35,475 nt of DNA from Lactobacillus kimbladii (GTDB lineage Bacteria; Bacillota; Bacilli; Lactobacillales; Lactobacillaceae): contig NZ_KQ034007.1 in assembly GCF_000970755.1 (NCBI RefSeq), positions 1,627,204-1,662,678 on the forward strand. The letters run 5' to 3'. Shown here one piece after another: positions 7,936 through 16,646 of this stretch (its first letter is position 1; the number at the start of each line of letters is the position of its first letter). The translations under genes were made by a program, and so were the position numbers. Below the pieces are notes generated by a model that was not told where the DNA came from, made no database searches, and saw nothing but the letters and a program-made list of their open reading frames with translations.

Positions 7936-8466
7936 ATGAAGCTCTATCAAAATTTTTTCGAATCAAAATTAGGAACATTGACGCTTTTGAGTAATGATAG
8001 CCACCTCTTAGGATTATGGTTTAACGGGCAAAAATATTTTGGTGCCAGCTATGATTTGAATAATGCTGAAGTCGTTGTAACTAGACCTATCAGGCAAGCT
8101 CAAAAATGGTTAACTGCCTATTTTGTTGGCCAAAATCCTGATCCATTTGCCGTACCAATCAAACCTAATGTGTCGGCTTTTGGTCAAAAAGTGCTTAAAG
8201 AACTACAAAGAGTGCCTTATGGTGAAGTAATCACTTATAAAGAATTATCTAATCGCGTGCAAAAAGGGCAAAATAAGGTAAATAAGGCTCGTGCAATTGG
8301 CAATGCTGTTGGACACAATCCTATTAGCTTAATCATTCCCTGCCACCGTGTAATTGGCAGTGATGGGTCTTTAACCGGTTATGCCGGGGGGCTTGATCGT
8401 AAAAAAGCTCTACTAAAAATGGAAAATCCCCTAAGCAAATTTTCCAGTCAACTGGACTTGCTATGA
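7936..8466 (+). CDS. ogt: Methylated-DNA--[protein]-cysteine S-methyltransferase
   Basis: 176-residue suicide repair protein that moves the methyl group of O6-methylguanine onto its own cysteine. The active site IIPCHRVIG is present with Cys at residue 136. The helix-turn-helix region VPYGEVITYKELSNRV (93-108) carries the DNA-binding recognition helix, and the C-terminal LTGYAGGLDRKKALL matches the family. The length is typical. The ATG is preceded by GGAAGAAATAAA. It is transcribed divergently from the lipoprotein genes; a TATAAT at 7895-7900 is the likely -10, without a good -35. It looks intact and active. Confidence 0.93.
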   Translation: MKLYQNFFESKLGTLTLLSNDSHLLGLWFNGQKYFGASYDLNNAEVVVTRPIRQAQKWLTAYFVGQNPDPFAVPIKPNVSAFGQKVLKELQRVPYGEVITYKELSNRVQKGQNKVNKARAIGNAVGHNPISLIIPCHRVIGSDGSLTGYAGGLDRKKALLKMENPLSKFSSQLDLL

Positions 8467-8494
8467 TTTTAATGTTTGCCTTTTCAAAAAGAGC

Positions 8495-8517
8495 AAAATA
8501 AAAAGCCACATATGGCT
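8495..8517 (-). terminator. Rho-independent terminator of the HD-domain gene
   Basis: On the minus strand the stem AGCCA/TGGCT with loop TATG (8504-8517) is followed by TTTTTATTT, ten bases after the stop of the HD gene. It lies between convergent genes. Confidence 0.7.
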
Positions 8518-8526
8518 ACATGCAGC

Positions 8527-9180
8527 TTAGACATTCCATTCTTTCATAAACTCTTTCACATAATTACGCATAAATTCCGTTCTTTTTTGCGCTTCCTTTT
8601 TACCACCAGCAGTATTCATTAAATCAGCCAATTGAAACAGTTTTTCATAAAAATGGTTAATTGTTGTTTCTGTATGTTCACGATATTGATCATGACTTAC
8701 AAGCTTCTGTGGTTTGATTCTGGGGTCGTATATAACATTGCCATGAGCACCGCCATATGTAAACGCACGGGCGATGCCAATTGCACCCAAACTTTCAATG
8801 CGATCAGCATCTTGTACATATTCTCCTGATACTGGCAATTGATAATGATGCTCTATATTAGCGGAAAAAGACATATGTTGCATAGTGAATAAAATATCTT
8901 TGACTTCTAGGGAAGTAAAACCCACTTTAGGAAGCAGCTCTTTAATGTTGGTAAGAACTTGATTAGGGTCAGCACAAATTTTTTCATCAATAGTGTCATG
9001 TAAATATCCTGCAGTTTTAATAATAGCCACCATACGGCTATCTTCATGTGCATCAGGATTATCCTGCAAATACATTTTACTGGCCAGGTGAGCTACTCGC
9101 TGTCCATGATAAAAATCATGTCCTGTTTTTTCATCTTGCAGCTGCTCTTTGACAAATGCAGTTACTCTAGTTATATCCAA
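8527..9180 (-). CDS. HD-domain phosphohydrolase (YpgQ/YedJ-like)
   Basis: 217-residue protein of the HD superfamily, metal-dependent phosphohydrolases often acting on nucleotides. The metal ligands are visible in order: His in TGHDFYHGQRVAHLA (about 20-34), HD in GYLHDTID (about 78-85) and Asp in VQDADRIESLGAIGIARAF (about 136-154). The last motif is characteristic of the YpgQ/YedJ group. The likely start is TTG at 9180, seven bases after AAAGGA. It is monocistronic with its own terminator. The precise substrate is unknown. Confidence 0.85.
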   Translation of the reverse strand: MDITRVTAFVKEQLQDEKTGHDFYHGQRVAHLASKMYLQDNPDAHEDSRMVAIIKTAGYLHDTIDEKICADPNQVLTNIKELLPKVGFTSLEVKDILFTMQHMSFSANIEHHYQLPVSGEYVQDADRIESLGAIGIARAFTYGGAHGNVIYDPRIKPQKLVSHDQYREHTETTINHFYEKLFQLADLMNTAGGKKEAQKRTEFMRNYVKEFMKEWNV

Positions 9181-9331
9181 GTTAAATTCCTTTCTAATTT
9201 GTAAAATACCTTTTTATAAAATAAGCAGTTTCGAAAAGGCTTGGTTTCTACTTAGGCAAATTTAAAGTCTCTAAACCCCAAAATGCTTAATTACTACTTA
9301 CTGTGTAAATTGTTTTTACCCTTTTATACTC

Positions 9332-9387
9332 AAAAAAAGATAGACATTAAATATAGTAAATCATACTACTAGTCTAACAGTCTATCT
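9332..9387 (-). terminator. Rho-independent terminator of the secreted-protein gene
   Basis: On the minus strand AGATAGAC (complement of 9380-9387) pairs with GTCTATCT (complement of 9338-9345), followed by seven U. A smaller TAGTA/TACTA hairpin sits in the loop (9354-9368). The remainder of the 9181-9468 gap is AT-rich and shows no gene. Confidence 0.75.
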
Positions 9388-9468
9388 CATTTTATTAGTT
9401 TAACCAATTTTATTTTCTAACGAGCAAGCACAGTCGTTAAATCAGTCCTCTTATCTTTTTACTCGTAT

Positions 9469-10302
9469 TTAAATATTTAGCTTTTTATGAGCGGGCTTGA
9501 ATTTATGACTCTTAGTAATTGTACCGATGTGATCATAAGTCACAGTTGCTCGTTTAAATTGACTCAAATCTTTAGTTTTAATATAACTAACAATCAATTC
9601 ACCATTTGCGACATAGTTATAAAGGGGATAATAGTTTTCATAAGTATTTGTCCCATCAACTCTGAATTTAATCGGTGTACGCCCAATCCAAAAGCCTTTG
9701 TGTTTTCCTTTGGTTTGACCATCTTGCTTCAAAGAAACAGTAAATGTGGCAGCTTCCTTATTACTATAAATAATATTTTCTTTAGTTAACGTCTTACCAT
9801 ATTGATGATCAGTTTCACTATAACCATTATAAGCATTAGCTAAAGATCCATTGTAATCGTGAACTACAGCATGTCCTTTTTTAAACTTGTAGCCATAAGG
9901 TACATGACAATATGCAGCTGGAATTATATATTTCTTTTTGCCATCCTTTTCCTTAATATTACTAATAAAATAGCGCGTGCCGTTGATCGTTCCGGCACCT
10001 ATAAAAATATCCCAATCATCAACTCCTGGATCAGATTTAGTTTGCAATAGTTTATGTGATGTTAAATGACGATATGCTTCAACGTTATCGCCAGGAATAA
10101 AGCTGGCATACCACTTTCTTGCCTTAATATAATGAGCACCAGGCTTTTTAGAAAGTTTCTGCAATTTGTTATAATCTTTTGTCGTGGCAACCGGCAAAGA
10201 TTTTGCCGAAATCGCTTGAGCACTTGCGCCTAATGCAGCAGAACCGATAGTTAACATCGCTCCTGCGATCAACATTTTCTTGAATAATTTAATTTTCTTC
10301 AT
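9469..10302 (-). CDS. Secreted protein of unknown function
   Basis: 277 residues with a clear Sec signal peptide: MKKIKLFKKM charged start, hydrophobic core LIAGAMLTIGSAALG, and probable cleavage after ASAQA near residue 29. The mature protein is rich in Tyr, Lys and Gly, has no transmembrane anchor or sorting motif, and no domain is recognised. Segments such as GPWD-like DDWDIFIGAGTINGTRYF and PIKFRVDGTNTYENYYPLY suggest a beta-rich extracellular fold. The ATG has AAGGAAG ten bases upstream, and a TATAAT-type -10 occurs at 10348-10353. It stands alone with its own terminator. Confidence 0.75.
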   Translation of the reverse strand: MKKIKLFKKMLIAGAMLTIGSAALGASAQAISAKSLPVATTKDYNKLQKLSKKPGAHYIKARKWYASFIPGDNVEAYRHLTSHKLLQTKSDPGVDDWDIFIGAGTINGTRYFISNIKEKDGKKKYIIPAAYCHVPYGYKFKKGHAVVHDYNGSLANAYNGYSETDHQYGKTLTKENIIYSNKEAATFTVSLKQDGQTKGKHKGFWIGRTPIKFRVDGTNTYENYYPLYNYVANGELIVSYIKTKDLSQFKRATVTYDHIGTITKSHKFKPAHKKLNI

Positions 10303-10426
10303 AGTAAATAAACTTCCTTACTTAAAATCTATGTTAATAAGTCTCCCATTATAAAATTTACGTCTTATACTATTAGTTATATAATTAGCCAGTAATTTAA
10401 GCAATATCAAAAAGCAAATTAATTAA

Positions 10427-10499
10427 AGCCACTTCCCAGATTTGAACTGAGGACCTCCTCCTTACCACGGCGGTGCTCTACCTCCTGAGCTAAAGTGGC
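10427..10499 (-). tRNA. tRNA-Thr (GGT anticodon), possibly degenerate
   Basis: A 73-base cloverleaf folds on the minus strand: acceptor GCCACTT/AAGTGGC (7 bp), D stem GCTC/GAGC with loop AGGAGGTA, anticodon arm CCGCC-GTGGTAA-GGAGG, variable AGGTC and T arm CTCAG-TTCAAAT-CTGGG. The anticodon GGT predicts threonine. The anticodon stem has a G29-A41 mismatch, position 32 is G where a pyrimidine is nearly always found, and CCA is not encoded. The gene starts only about 15 bases after a strong terminator and has no visible promoter, so function is uncertain. Confidence 0.8.
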
Positions 10500-10513
10500 A
10501 AATCAATAACCAA

Positions 10514-10545
10514 TAAAAAAGCATTCACTCTCATGGAGCGAATAC
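10514..10545 (-). terminator. Rho-independent terminator of the YbjQ-like gene
   Basis: A ten-pair stem on the minus strand (complement of 10536-10545 with complement of 10521-10530, two G-U pairs) with a five-base loop is followed by TTTTTT. It ends right before the tRNA. Confidence 0.8.
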
Positions 10546-10562
10546 TTCAAATAATACTATAT

Positions 10563-10901
10563 CTATTCGTTGTCTGCAATAAATCTTACAGCTGTGCCAT
10601 AAGCAACAACAGACTGCATATCGCCGCTAATCGAACTAGAATCAAAGCGCATCATTACAATTGCATCTGCTCCTTTATCTTCTGCAGCTTGTCGCAATCT
10701 TTCCAAAGCTTGATTGCGAGAATCTTCCAACATCTTGGTGTAACTGTGAATTTCACCACCCACTACGGATTTTAATCCCGCGCCAAAATTTTTAACAAAA
10801 TTTTTGGACTGAGTTGTTAAGCCAAACACTTCACCAATAATTTCATACTTTCTACCAGGGATATTTTCGGTAGTAGTTACTAACATTTCTCTGTCAGCCA
10901 T
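10563..10901 (-). CDS. YbjQ-family protein (UPF0145/DUF74)
   Basis: About 112-residue small cytoplasmic protein of the YbjQ family. [25 protein letters not shown] at the start, the central ARxxAxxRL-like segment ([20 protein letters not shown]) and [10 protein letters not shown] at the end match the family. It forms pentameric rings in solved homologues, and its biochemical role is not established. The start is set at ATG 10901, which has AGGAGAG upstream; an earlier in-frame start at 10946 lacks a ribosome-binding site. Confidence 0.9.
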   Translation of the reverse strand: MADREMLVTTTENIPGRKYEIIGEVFGLTTQSKNFVKNFGAGLKSVVGGEIHSYTKMLEDSRNQALERLRQAAEDKGADAIVMMRFDSSSISGDMQSVVAYGTAVRFIADNE

Positions 10902-10973
10902 TTTTACTCTCCTATCTGAATATCCAGATAAATATTTTACTAACATAATAGTACGAAATTACCGCAATTTTTG

Positions 10974-11369
10974 TCAAATTAGAGTTACTATTTTGGCAGC
11001 TATTTCAGGCGGCATTAAATTAATCTTTGTTACCTCTTTAACAGTTATCCATTCTGGTTGATAAACATTATCGCTGCTCGCCCGCTCTCTTTCTTCACCA
11101 CTGATTTTAGGTGCAACTGAATAAGGGATTTCAGTGTAAAAGAATTCTTCATACTCTTTTCCTTTATATTTAAAAAAATGCATCAGATCATTTGGTTTTA
11201 GGTGGATATTTAGCTCTTCATTTATTTCTCTTATTGCAGTATCTATTGGAGTTTCATTCTTCTCTGCACCACCACCAGGTATTACCCAATAGTTACGACC
11301 ATTTTTAAATCTGTGGATTAATAAAACAGCCTTATTTTCTTTATTATAAAGTATTACGCGTGCACGCAT
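10974..11369 (-). CDS. Nudix hydrolase
   Basis: 131-residue hydrolase of nucleoside-diphosphate-linked compounds. The Nudix box is complete: GGGAEKNETPIDTAIREIN followed by EELNI (about 32-55), with the REx2EE core that binds Mg2+. The preceding YWVIPGGG is also typical. The ATG at 11369 has GAGGAGGA upstream. The substrate cannot be deduced. It is transcribed towards the YbjQ-like gene with a 72-base gap. Confidence 0.88.
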   Translation of the reverse strand: MRARVILYNKENKAVLLIHRFKNGRNYWVIPGGGAEKNETPIDTAIREINEELNIHLKPNDLMHFFKYKGKEYEEFFYTEIPYSVAPKISGEERERASSDNVYQPEWITVKEVTKINLMPPEIAAKIVTLI

Positions 11370-11441
11370 TTTTATCCTCCTCTTTAAATTCAGAACAGAA
11401 ATTAAAGTGCTTTTTATTATACACTTTATAATTCACAACTA

Positions 11442-11478
11442 AAAACAGTCTATTGCCATCTTTGCAACAGACTGTTTT
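11442..11478 (-). terminator. Rho-independent terminator of tyrS
   Basis: The ten-base arms at 11442-11451 and 11469-11478 pair (AAAACAGTCT/AGACTGTTTT), with a further TTGC/GCAA pairing inside, and end in U on the minus strand. It starts three bases after the tyrS stop. Confidence 0.75.
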
Positions 11479-11481
11479 AGA

Positions 11482-12747
11482 CTAATCTTTAATTGTAACT
11501 AAAGTATATTTTCTTTTACCTTTGCGAATAATGACATATTTGCCGTCAAAAGCCTTAGACGGATCAACTTCAAAATTCACTGACTGCTCACGATCACCAT
11601 TCACATAAATTGCCCCATTGGTAACATCTTCTCGAGCCTGGCGCTTAGAAGATTCAATTTTAGTGTCAACCAAGAAGTCCACAATATTTTTGCTCTGAGA
11701 TGTTGATTCGGCTGCAGGCGCGCTCTTTAAGCCCTGCTTAATCTGCTTAACTGACAGGTTTTTAATATCTCCAGAAAACAAAGCATCTGTAATCATTTCT
11801 GCTTCCTTTAAGCCTGCTTCTCCGTGAACGAATTTTGTCACTTCTCTAGCTAATGTCTTTTGCGCTGTCCTCTTCCACGGTTCAGTTTTAACTTGCTCTG
11901 CCAGATCATCAATTTCATCATGACTAAGAAAAGTAAAGTACTTCAAATATTTAACAACGTCACGATCATCCTGATTGATCCAGAATTGGTAAAATTCGTA
12001 AGGACTGGTCTTTTCCGGATCAAGCCAAACCGCACCACCTGCTGATTTACCAAATTTAGTACCATCGGCTTTTAGCATTAATGGAATAGTCAAGCCAAAA
12101 GCCTGTCTGTCTGATCCCATTAATTTATGGATTAAATCAATTCCCGCTGTGATATTGCCCCATTGATCACTACCACCAATTTGCATTTGAACACCATAAT
12201 TTTTATTTAACTGGTAGAAATCAATGGCCTGCAAAATTTGGTAAGAAAATTCGGTAAAGGAAATACCATTTTCTAAACGACTGGCAACAACGTCTTTATT
12301 GATCATGTTATTAACTTGGAAGTGCTTGCCATATTCACGCAAGAATTCGATTAAACTTAATTTATCAAGCCACTCAGCATTATTAACAATTTCAAAGTTA
12401 TCAGTGCCAAACAATTTTTCCATTTGCTTAGTCAGAGCAAGTTCATTTTCATGCAATTTTTCTGCACTAAGAAGAACCCTCTCTGACTTACGTCCAGACG
12501 GGTCACCAATTGTTCCTGTACCGCCCCCAATCACAATTACAGGGTGATATCCAGCCAGTTGAAATCTTTTCAAAATCATGAAAGGAATAAGATGCCCGAT
12601 ATGTAGCGAATCACCAGTAGGATCAGTGCCACAATAAAGGGCTAAGTCGTCGTGATCTTGTAAATATTTGGTCAGTCCAGCTTCATCAGTCTGCTGGTTA
12701 ATCGCTCCACGCCATTTTAAGTCTGCTAAAATATCAAAGTTTGCCAT
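11482..12747 (-). CDS. tyrS: Tyrosyl-tRNA synthetase
   Basis: About 421-residue class I aminoacyl-tRNA synthetase charging tRNA-Tyr. The ATP-binding motif LHIGH is at residues 48-52, the second signature KFGKS follows later in LKADGTKFGKSAGGAVW, and the tyrosine-binding region GGSDQWGNI is present. The C-terminal S4 RNA-binding domain is intact (SSKRQAREDVTNGAIYVNG). The start is ATG 12747 (MANFDIL) with GGAGGAAG upstream; a longer frame would translate the T-box leader and is rejected. Expression is controlled by the tyrosine T-box upstream. Confidence 0.96.
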   Translation of the reverse strand: MANFDILADLKWRGAINQQTDEAGLTKYLQDHDDLALYCGTDPTGDSLHIGHLIPFMILKRFQLAGYHPVIVIGGGTGTIGDPSGRKSERVLLSAEKLHENELALTKQMEKLFGTDNFEIVNNAEWLDKLSLIEFLREYGKHFQVNNMINKDVVASRLENGISFTEFSYQILQAIDFYQLNKNYGVQMQIGGSDQWGNITAGIDLIHKLMGSDRQAFGLTIPLMLKADGTKFGKSAGGAVWLDPEKTSPYEFYQFWINQDDRDVVKYLKYFTFLSHDEIDDLAEQVKTEPWKRTAQKTLAREVTKFVHGEAGLKEAEMITDALFSGDIKNLSVKQIKQGLKSAPAAESTSQSKNIVDFLVDTKIESSKRQAREDVTNGAIYVNGDREQSVNFEVDPSKAFDGKYVIIRKGKRKYTLVTIKD

Positions 12748-12762
12748 CTTTCTTCCTCCAAT

Positions 12763-12976
12763 AAAAAAGTCCCTAGATTCGTTTAGGAATCTAGGGACGA
12801 CTAAATACTTTTCAGCCGTGGTACCACCCACGTTCGCACTTTAACAACAAGTGCCTTAATGACGGTCTTTACGGGAACCACCCAACTCGTATTTCACTAC
12901 CCTTAACCTGTCTAGCTCACACTAACCGCTAGTTCTCTGAACGCTGAATCAAGGTGCTACTTAAATTTGTTATAAA
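12763..12976 (-). promoter_or_regulatory. T-box leader (tyrosine-specific) of tyrS
   Basis: A transcription-attenuation riboswitch that reads uncharged tRNA-Tyr. The T-box core GGGTGGTACCACGG is at 12816-12829. The terminator hairpin has 12-base perfect arms (12769-12780 and 12787-12798) followed by six U. Upstream in the Stem I region, GAAATACGAG holds a TAC tyrosine codon at 12889-12891, the expected specifier. When uncharged tRNA binds, the antiterminator replaces the terminator and tyrS is transcribed. Confidence 0.93.
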
Positions 12977-12978
12977 TG

Positions 12979-13007
12979 ATAATACTCATCTTTTCTTAAT
13001 AAGTCAA
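12979..13007 (-). promoter_or_regulatory. tyrS promoter
   Basis: On the minus strand, TTGACT (complement of 13002-13007) and TATTAT (complement of 12979-12984) are separated by 17 bases, directly before the T-box leader. It begins 11 bases after the stop of the LtaS-like gene. Confidence 0.75.
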
Positions 13008-13017
13008 TACAATTTTG

Positions 13018-15990
13018 TTACTTATAAAAGCCTTTAATCTTTAAACCATAAGCTTTACCAGCCGTCATATCGTATTGAACAGCCTCATAATCGGCTAAAA
13101 TTTCTTGCTGTTTCTTAGTCAAATATTTCGGTTCTATTACTTGTCCTTGCCTTCCAATTAACTCGAAGCCTTTATCACCTTTAAAGTTAATTGTTATTGC
13201 CGGTAATTTCTTATGAACTTCAGTTAACAGAGCCTGGTAAGGAGTAACTTTCGAATCTGTCTGTTCCAGCATCATTGCAATAAAGTCACTTGAACTGACG
13301 AAATTATTAGCCTTGCGTGGCAGTCTAGTTTTAGCACCATGTTGACGGGCGTATTTATTTGAATAGATAAAGTAGCGCGTTGAGTGCATTTGTACCGGAT
13401 ATTTAGCAGTATAACTTTGAGAAAGGATGCTTGGATAGTGATCACCGTAAAAGACCAACGTAATTGGCTTTTTAATTTGATCAATTTGCTGGATAAACTG
13501 CTTAACTGCCTTGTCAGTGTATTGCGTTCCCTTAACGTAAGTAGCCATTTGATCACGAACTGCTGGCGATTTGAATAACTCTCCTGAAATCTTGCCCATG
13601 TATTCGTTATTTGGATACCAATTGTTATATGGCATGTGGTTTTGAATTGAAATCAGGTTAATAAATTGTCCACCGTTACGCGAATTGATTTCTTTTAGAC
13701 CATTTGCGTAAGTGGTAAAGTCTGAGTTATAACCACTCTTGCCTAATTTCTTTTGGTCAATAATCTTATATTTCGAACCCAAAAAGATAAATTTGTCAAA
13801 TTTGAATCTATGGTAGTCTTCCTGTCTGGAATAATACGTGCCAATAAACGGGTGAACCGCAGATTTATAATCAAAATTCATTCCTATTGTTGGATAGAAA
13901 TCATAATTAGGTACCACTTGAACATAGGGCGTCAAGGTAGATTTAAACATACCCATGTTTAATCCAGTTAAAGTTTCCCATTCCATGTTGGCAGTACCAC
14001 CACCATAACCAGCACTCAGCATGTTGCCGTATGTCGAACGGGACTTCATTGATTGAATAAATTTAACTGGATTTGGAACATCGCGGTCAAGCCTAAATGT
14101 AGGGAAAGTACTTGGATCTACAAAGCTTTCACTCAAATTAAAGACAATAGTTTGATCTTTAAGAGTATTCTTCCGCTTCTTATTTATTTTAGCAGCAACT
14201 TTTTCATATTTATTGTTTAACTGCTTGATACTTGTTTCTGAATATCCTTCAGGTTGATCCATAATTTGCAAATCAATATAATTCAAAAAATTAAGTACAG
14301 GACCATTTACCTGGATATCACGTTCTGGATTGCGGAATCTTTGTTTATTATCAAAACCGCGATTAATATGATAGATAACACCACCATCATGGTTAAAACG
14401 CAATGGTGTGACAAATAATAATAAGCTTAAAAGTGCCCAAATACCGCGTCTCTTCCATGATCCCCGTTTTTTAACAGGGAATTTTAACTCTAAGAAAATG
14501 TCAAGTGCAATAATTACAATCAGTGCAACTAAAATTACAATAACAGTAGTTTTACCGATCATTGGAATTAAGGTCTTCCAATTGACAATTTCACTGATTT
14601 CAGTTGGATAAATTGGTTCACCACGAAGTAAGAGTTTAATCTTATTGGCAACAGCCCAACCGATCGCGATTATACTGACTAAAATGTTCGAAGTCCAATA
14701 GCGTGTAGTTACAAAGTAAAAGACAGAGAATAAGGCATCTAAAAAGATGGTAGTCAAGATCATGGCAAAGAATTTAGTGCCCAGAAGATAAACTATCGCA
14801 TTAATTGTAGAAGCAGTACTAATTTGAATTCTTAAGTTATCAGATTCAATTAGGAAAGAACCAAAACTTAGAATATAAAACCAGGCCCAAGTAAGCAGAT
14901 TTACCCTGTTAGTAACTACAAACTTAGTAAAGACTGCCCACACTTTTTCGCATACCTTAGCTAAATTAGGTTCGTTATCTAAATAATTAATTATTTTTGC
15001 AAACGGATTGATTTGGAATAAATAGCGATCGAGCAACTGATACCAAACAATCACAATTAAAAGCATAATAACAAGCATTATCAACTTGTTAATCATTGAG
15101 GAGCCAGTAAAATGGAATGCTCTCATAAATCTTGGTGAAATTGGCGCATCCATAATTATAATTACTGGAATAAAGAAACGCATCTGTTTTTTATTAAAAG
15201 TCATAATAACTTTTTTAAATAATAAGAAAACAGCTACTACCAGTAAAAACATGAATGGAGACGAAGGATTGTTTAAAAACTCCCTGTTCCAATCGCCACC
15301 TCCGTTACCGGAAATAATTTGTGACCAGTAAACAGCATCGAAACCAGAAACACCGATTACCACAATAAAGAAAGAAATAAAACCGCTAACTAAAGATAGG
15401 GTTAACAGCTTTTTGCTTATATGGATATTGGCTAAAAACATGCCCCAGGCAAAGAACAGAACTAAATAAAGACCATATAGCGAATATTGAAATGACAAAT
15501 TACCAGCACTCAAAGCAAAACCCAGTAGCGTTAATAAAGTTAACACCAAGAGATTTTGTTTAACTGTCAATTTCCGTAAAAAGTCATACAAATGTGGCTG
15601 AATTAACAAACAAAAAATTAAACCTGAAAACAAAACTGATGTACTGGTAATGATCGGAAACAGCATGCCCCATATACGCCACATATTAAAACGAGCGGGA
15701 ACTCTAAAGAAAAATACAATGTAATAGACGATTAAGGTCACACTGGCTAATAACCAGTATTTAAAACTTTCACTAACACTTTGTTTTTTCTTACTGTAAA
15801 CAGCACCAAATATCATGGGAATAATCATTAAAGTCGCATTATGCAACATATTGGGCATATAACGGACAAATGAAAAATGTGCTCTGGCAGCAATTCCCTT
15901 CAAGTTGAACATTTGGACCAGCATGAACAGAGTTGCTACCAGCAGACAGATTATCTGGATGGCTTTTAGAGATTTTTTATTTTTATTCAT
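13018..15990 (-). CDS. LtaS-family phosphoglycerol transferase with extra N-terminal membrane domain
   Basis: 990 residues, against about 600-700 for ordinary LtaS. The C-terminal extracellular sulfatase-type domain keeps the LtaS active site: metal-binding Glu621 in LSESF, nucleophile Thr666 in GGGTANMEW and Asp850/His851 in FYGDHYP. A five-helix LtaS-type membrane part precedes it, including GEPIYPTEI. The first about 330 residues add roughly ten more helices with an acyltransferase-3-like look (inference). It probably transfers glycerol phosphate to an envelope polymer rather than being the housekeeping LtaS. It is the last gene of a three-gene envelope operon. The ribosome-binding site is poor: GAGGA lies 15 bases upstream of the ATG. 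Confidence 0.85.
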   Translation of the reverse strand: MNKNKKSLKAIQIICLLVATLFMLVQMFNLKGIAARAHFSFVRYMPNMLHNATLMIIPMIFGAVYSKKKQSVSESFKYWLLASVTLIVYYIVFFFRVPARFNMWRIWGMLFPIITSTSVLFSGLIFCLLIQPHLYDFLRKLTVKQNLLVLTLLTLLGFALSAGNLSFQYSLYGLYLVLFFAWGMFLANIHISKKLLTLSLVSGFISFFIVVIGVSGFDAVYWSQIISGNGGGDWNREFLNNPSSPFMFLLVVAVFLLFKKVIMTFNKKQMRFFIPVIIIMDAPISPRFMRAFHFTGSSMINKLIMLVIMLLIVIVWYQLLDRYLFQINPFAKIINYLDNEPNLAKVCEKVWAVFTKFVVTNRVNLLTWAWFYILSFGSFLIESDNLRIQISTASTINAIVYLLGTKFFAMILTTIFLDALFSVFYFVTTRYWTSNILVSIIAIGWAVANKIKLLLRGEPIYPTEISEIVNWKTLIPMIGKTTVIVILVALIVIIALDIFLELKFPVKKRGSWKRRGIWALLSLLLFVTPLRFNHDGGVIYHINRGFDNKQRFRNPERDIQVNGPVLNFLNYIDLQIMDQPEGYSETSIKQLNNKYEKVAAKINKKRKNTLKDQTIVFNLSESFVDPSTFPTFRLDRDVPNPVKFIQSMKSRSTYGNMLSAGYGGGTANMEWETLTGLNMGMFKSTLTPYVQVVPNYDFYPTIGMNFDYKSAVHPFIGTYYSRQEDYHRFKFDKFIFLGSKYKIIDQKKLGKSGYNSDFTTYANGLKEINSRNGGQFINLISIQNHMPYNNWYPNNEYMGKISGELFKSPAVRDQMATYVKGTQYTDKAVKQFIQQIDQIKKPITLVFYGDHYPSILSQSYTAKYPVQMHSTRYFIYSNKYARQHGAKTRLPRKANNFVSSSDFIAMMLEQTDSKVTPYQALLTEVHKKLPAITINFKGDKGFELIGRQGQVIEPKYLTKKQQEILADYEAVQYDMTAGKAYGLKIKGFYK

Positions 15991-16026
15991 ATTTCTAGTT
16001 ATTTTTCCTCACTAAAAATGATGCTA

Positions 16027-16644
16027 TTAATTATTGCGCTTAATACCCAATTTTTTCTTAATTGAGTATAAAACATCAACCCTTTTTGCTTTTCCGGCAA
16101 AAAAGTCACGAAGATCATATCTAAATTTATAGACCATAACCAACGTCATAATCAATAATACGATTCCGGCTTCCTTAGTTGTTAAAAATTCATATAAACT
16201 GAACAATATTATAAAAATTATTGGTGGAACCGTCAAATTTTGTAATGTTATTAACAGGAAAAAGGCAATTAACAATGTAGCTGCGGCTATCGGTGTATCA
16301 TATAGCGCTGCTACTATCACAGCGACCGTTACACCTTTGCCACCTTGGAAATGTTCCCAAAAAGGAAAGCAGTGACCCAGCATTAAGCCCAATCCGGCAT
16401 ATAGCAAAGCAATATTGTCCGAGAAGAAACAGTGTACTATTAAAAGGCAAATAAGAGTTTTTAGTATATCACCAACACAAGTTAATATACCCCATTTTTT
16501 CCCAAACACAGCTCCGACATTTGCAGTTCCCGGATTACCTGAACCTACCTTTGTCGGATCTTGATGCAAGGCAAAGCGGCAAATCAAAACCGCAGTAAGA
16601 AGACAGCCAAACCCATATCCAATAATGATTGACCACAAACGCAT
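16027..16644 (-). CDS. PlsY-family glycerol-3-phosphate acyltransferase homologue
   Basis: About 205-residue membrane protein of the PlsY family, which acylates glycerol-3-phosphate from acyl phosphate. Motif 1 GSGNPGTANV (about residues 35-44) and motif 3 GHCFPFWEHFQGGKGVTV (about 91-108) are present, with five to six hydrophobic helices. The usual Arg after motif 1 (TNxxR) is replaced by the segment GAVFG. The start is ATG 16644, with AGGTGA upstream; a TTG at 16650 overlapping the LCP stop is the alternative. Its placement between an LCP ligase and an LtaS-like gene suggests a second PlsY devoted to envelope lipid anchor synthesis (inference). Confidence 0.82.
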   Translation of the reverse strand: MRLWSIIIGYGFGCLLTAVLICRFALHQDPTKVGSGNPGTANVGAVFGKKWGILTCVGDILKTLICLLIVHCFFSDNIALLYAGLGLMLGHCFPFWEHFQGGKGVTVAVIVAALYDTPIAAATLLIAFFLLITLQNLTVPPIIFIILFSLYEFLTTKEAGIVLLIMTLVMVYKFRYDLRDFFAGKAKRVDVLYSIKKKLGIKRNN

Positions 16645-16646
16645 TA

